From NCBI RefSeq assembly GCF_003337355.1, contig NZ_QPJW01000014.1:56740-120739 (forward strand): 64,000 bases of DNA. The letters run 5' to 3'. The position numbers were made by a program, and so were the translations under genes. Each line of letters begins with the position of its first letter. Position 1 is the first letter of the stretch. Positions 61,610-64,000 of the stretch are shown here, in pieces. A model generated the notes under the pieces. It searched no databases and was not told the DNA's origin. It saw only the letters and a program-made list of their open reading frames with translations. The stretch comes from Fontibacillus phaseoli (GTDB lineage Bacteria > Bacillota > Bacilli > Paenibacillales > Paenibacillaceae).

Positions 61610-62938
61610 ATGAATATATTAAACAAAAAAATAGAGAAACCATTTTTTTTAAGAAAAAATGCGGGTAAAAATGTTAAAGCCAGTATATGTCTTATGGGCC
61701 TGGGTCAGTTAATGTATGGCCAAATTGGGAAGGGGCTGCTATACCTTGCCATACTTGTCTGTGGAGTTCTCTATTTTATATCTCGGGGTTTTTCCGACTT
61801 GGCGGGTCTTTTCACATTAGGAACCAAGGAAAAGGATGCTTGGTTTGGCATTGAAGGAGATAACTCGGTTGTTATGCTGCTTATGGGCATTCTTTTCATA
61901 GCGGCAATTATACTATTTATTGGCTGTTACCTTTCAAATATCCGAGACATATATGAAACCCAAACTCGGGTGGAGAAGGGAGGGAGACCAAGAACCTTCA
62001 CGGAAGATGTTAAAAAGTTACTGGACGAAAAATTCTACAAGACAGCATTGTTTCTGCCGGTTATAGGCGTATTTGTATTCAGTATATTGCCCATTATATT
62101 TATGATTGCGGTTGCATTTACGAATTATGGCGGTAACATTGTTCCTCCAGAACTGGTCGATTGGGTTGGCTTCAGGAATTTTATACAGATTGCCACCCTT
62201 TCAAAATTTGCGCCAACCTTTGGAAGGATTCTTAGCTGGAACCTGCTTTGGGCGGCAAGCGCCACCTTTTTAAATTATTTTGCAGGTCTTGGTCTTGCTC
62301 TGCTTCTTAATAAGAAGTGCGTAAGAGGCACGATTATATGGAGGGCATTTCCGATCCTGGCCTACGCGGTACCCGGATTTATTACCCTGCTTGGTTTCCG
62401 CTTCATGTTTTCTTATGGCGGACCTATTAACCAAATGATTATGGATATGGGGCATAAGGCCATTGGTTTTTTGGATATCGATGCGAAATGGATGGCAAGG
62501 CTTATCGGCTTATTGGTAAACGCATGGATTACAGTACCCTCCATCATGCTTTTAGCCACAGGTATATTAACAAATCTGGATACGGAGCAGTTAGAGGCTG
62601 CTAAAATTGACGGTGCGAAACCGTGGAAGCAATTCACAAAAATCGTCTTGCCTTTTGTCTTGTTTTCCACGACTCCGGTATTGATTGGGCAGTTTATTGG
62701 AAACTTTAATAATTTCGGCATCTTCTTCTTCCTCCGCGGCGGATTATATATGGATGGATACTTCTTAGCTAGCGATACGGACCTGTTAATTAACTGGCTT
62801 TATAATTTATCCATTAGTAACAACTATTATAATATCGGTGCGGCAATCAGTTTAGTCATATTCCTTATCACCTCTATGATTTCTCTGTTTGTATATGTTA
62901 AATCTCCATCGTATAAAGAGGAGGATGTTTTCCGATGA
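61610..62938 (+). CDS. Maltodextrin ABC permease, MalF type
   Basis: 442 residues from ATG 61610 (AGAGGTG upstream). An extended N-terminus with two additional helices (GQIGKGLLYLAILVCGVLYF; LLMGILFIAAIILFIGCYLS) precedes the six-helix core, as in MalF. The EAA loop for ATPase contact is EAAKIDGAKPWKQFTKIVLP near residues 330-349. Overlaps the MalG gene by 4 nt. Confidence 0.92.
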   Translation: MNILNKKIEKPFFLRKNAGKNVKASICLMGLGQLMYGQIGKGLLYLAILVCGVLYFISRGFSDLAGLFTLGTKEKDAWFGIEGDNSVVMLLMGILFIAAIILFIGCYLSNIRDIYETQTRVEKGGRPRTFTEDVKKLLDEKFYKTALFLPVIGVFVFSILPIIFMIAVAFTNYGGNIVPPELVDWVGFRNFIQIATLSKFAPTFGRILSWNLLWAASATFLNYFAGLGLALLLNKKCVRGTIIWRAFPILAYAVPGFITLLGFRFMFSYGGPINQMIMDMGHKAIGFLDIDAKWMARLIGLLVNAWITVPSIMLLATGILTNLDTEQLEAAKIDGAKPWKQFTKIVLPFVLFSTTPVLIGQFIGNFNNFGIFFFLRGGLYMDGYFLASDTDLLINWLYNLSISNNYYNIGAAISLVIFLITSMISLFVYVKSPSYKEEDVFR

Positions 62939-63771
62939 AAAAATACAGATTCCTTCGTGCGGCGGATACCGTTATTACCCATTCCACGCTAGTCGTGGTT
63001 TCATTGATCTTCCTCATTCCTTGCCTTTGGTTGATTTTAGCGTCTTTTAGTAAATCAGGATCCATCTATACATACAATGGCTTTTTCCCCAGTGAATATA
63101 GTTTGGACACCTTTATTACCTTATTTACGGATACCGCCATGTATAATTACCCCAGGTGGTTTATGAATACGTTGCAGATTGCGATATTCAGCAGTCTGAT
63201 TGGTACTTTTCTTGTGATATTAACGGCATATACCATGTCCAGGTTCCAATTTAAGAGCAGGAAGAGAATCATGAAAGGAACACTGATCCTTGGCATGTTT
63301 CCCTCCTTTATGGGAATGATCGCCGTATATATTATCATGACGCAATTCGGACTAATCAATAATTTATGGGGTGTCATCCTAATTTACAGTTCCAGCGCAC
63401 CAATGGGCTATTTAACCCAAAAAGGTTTTTTTGATACCGTACCTTACTCTATTGATGAAGCCGCTAAAATTGACGGGGCAACAAATTTTCAGATATTTTT
63501 AAAAATTAATCTGCCACTGTCCCAGCCCATGATAGTCTATACCGCACTAACAAGTTTTACCTTCCCCTGGAGTGACTTTATATTGCCAAAGCTATTATTA
63601 AAGGAAAAAGATCTCTATACAGTAGCGGTGGGTCTGATGAACCTTGGTGAAACTGAATTTTCAAGATTTGCGGCAGGCTCCGTTTTTATAGCGGTACCTA
63701 TTGTTTTTTTATACTTCATACTGATTCGTTATATGATACATGGGATGACGGCCGGTGCAGTAAAGGGATAA
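62935..63771 (+). CDS. Maltodextrin ABC permease, MalG type
   Basis: 278 residues, six helices, typical MalG length, with the EAA loop DEAAKIDGATNFQIFLKINL (about 179-198). Completes the membrane channel with MalF. No ATP-binding subunit follows, so the importer probably uses a shared MsmX/MsmK-type ATPase encoded elsewhere. Confidence 0.93.
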   Translation: MKKYRFLRAADTVITHSTLVVVSLIFLIPCLWLILASFSKSGSIYTYNGFFPSEYSLDTFITLFTDTAMYNYPRWFMNTLQIAIFSSLIGTFLVILTAYTMSRFQFKSRKRIMKGTLILGMFPSFMGMIAVYIIMTQFGLINNLWGVILIYSSSAPMGYLTQKGFFDTVPYSIDEAAKIDGATNFQIFLKINLPLSQPMIVYTALTSFTFPWSDFILPKLLLKEKDLYTVAVGLMNLGETEFSRFAAGSVFIAVPIVFLYFILIRYMIHGMTAGAVKG

Positions 63772-63850
63772 GAATATAGCCATCCCTAGTATTTTATTAG
63801 GCATTTGATGGTCCGCAAGGATTAGATAAAATGTGACAGGCTGGCTTAGA

Positions 63851-63909
63851 AGAAAACACCAAAGGGGTGTTTTCTCAGGCTGTCGAGAAAGTCTCGACAG
63901 CCTTCTTTA
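63851..63909 (+). terminator. Tandem hairpins ending the maltodextrin cluster
   Basis: AGAAAACACC/GGTGTTTTCT (63851-63875), then GGCTGTCGAGA-AAG-TCTCGACAGCC (63878-63902), a perfect 11-bp stem followed by TTCTTT. The second alone is a strong terminator. Confidence 0.9.
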
Positions 63910-63987
63910 TGTTATATTTATTTAAGACGACACCGCGTTAATGTTGTATAATATAGGTAGCTATTTATAGAACGGGATGGTGTCTGC

Positions 63988-64000
63988 ATGTTGCGTTCCA
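63988..64000 (+). CDS. Possible start of a further gene (cut by the window)
   Basis: ATG 63988 follows GGGATGG, and a TATAAT is at about 63948. Only M-L-R-S is visible, so no function can be given. Confidence 0.25.

Noticed and set aside
1..64000. CRISPR arrays, tRNA and rRNA genes, insertion-sequence transposases
   Set aside because: No regularly spaced repeats, cloverleaf or rRNA segments, or DDE transposase frames were seen by reading; a tRNAscan or IS search was not possible.

Overview
The window looks like a chromosome segment of a Gram-positive, endospore-forming Bacillota, most likely Paenibacillus or a close relative. This is inferred from the intact walR-walK-walH-walI-walJ-htrA order, a CxxH/CxxC small protein beside rlmH, B. 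subtilis-like ribosome binding sites (AAGGAGG), frequent TTG/GTG starts, and arrays of short intergenic hairpin repeats. No rRNA, tRNA or CRISPR array was seen.

1-14761 is GC-rich core chromosome. It holds the start of an RND efflux pump with an HssRS-like two-component system (minus strand), the wal cell-wall homeostasis operon, htrA, an unusual glpD with a low-complexity insert, a CxxH/CxxC protein and rlmH.

14744-38307 is an abruptly AT-rich 23.6-kb element inserted at the 3' end of rlmH, the site used by staphylococcal SCC (SCCmec) elements. It is bounded by near-identical 18-bp direct repeats (16/18; 14744-14761 and 38290-38307) that encode or restore the RlmH C-terminus EPYHK-stop. It carries 13-bp terminal inverted repeats (14759-14771 and 38264-38276). 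A large serine recombinase (Ccr-like) lies against the right end, and its stop codon is inside attR. The cargo is a defence island: a SIR2-domain NADase-like protein, a DUF6615-like protein, a LAGLIDADG protein, a LlaJI-type restriction-modification operon (HTH, amino-MTase, C5-MTase, McrB-like GTPase, LlaJI-like nuclease, NucS-like nuclease) and a tyrosine recombinase. The replication/maintenance part has an archaeo-eukaryotic primase-polymerase behind iteron-like repeats, a frameshifted RuvC-like nuclease, an XRE regulator and an orphan MTase with a long leader.

38308-56000 is a mosaic accessory region of intermediate GC: DoxX-like, YcaQ-like glycosylase, AAA/DUF4143 ATPase, several immunity-like small proteins (DUF4261, HEAT-like, DUF1963, DUF6953-like), a decayed prophage (ArpU pieces, minor-head pseudogene), two PNPOx-like flavoproteins with a divergent MocR regulator, a MalT-like LuxR regulator that appears leaderless, DUF4386, and a SagB nitroreductase fragment. 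Short repeats resembling the rlmH att site recur at 38430, 48520 and 55974.

56000-63902 is a maltodextrin uptake and hydrolysis cluster: carbohydrate-binding lipoprotein, LacI-type repressor, GH13 neopullulanase-like enzyme, solute-binding lipoprotein and MalF/MalG permeases, with no ATPase. Two LacI-type operators and a clean sigma-A promoter precede the lipoprotein. It ends in strong hairpin terminators.
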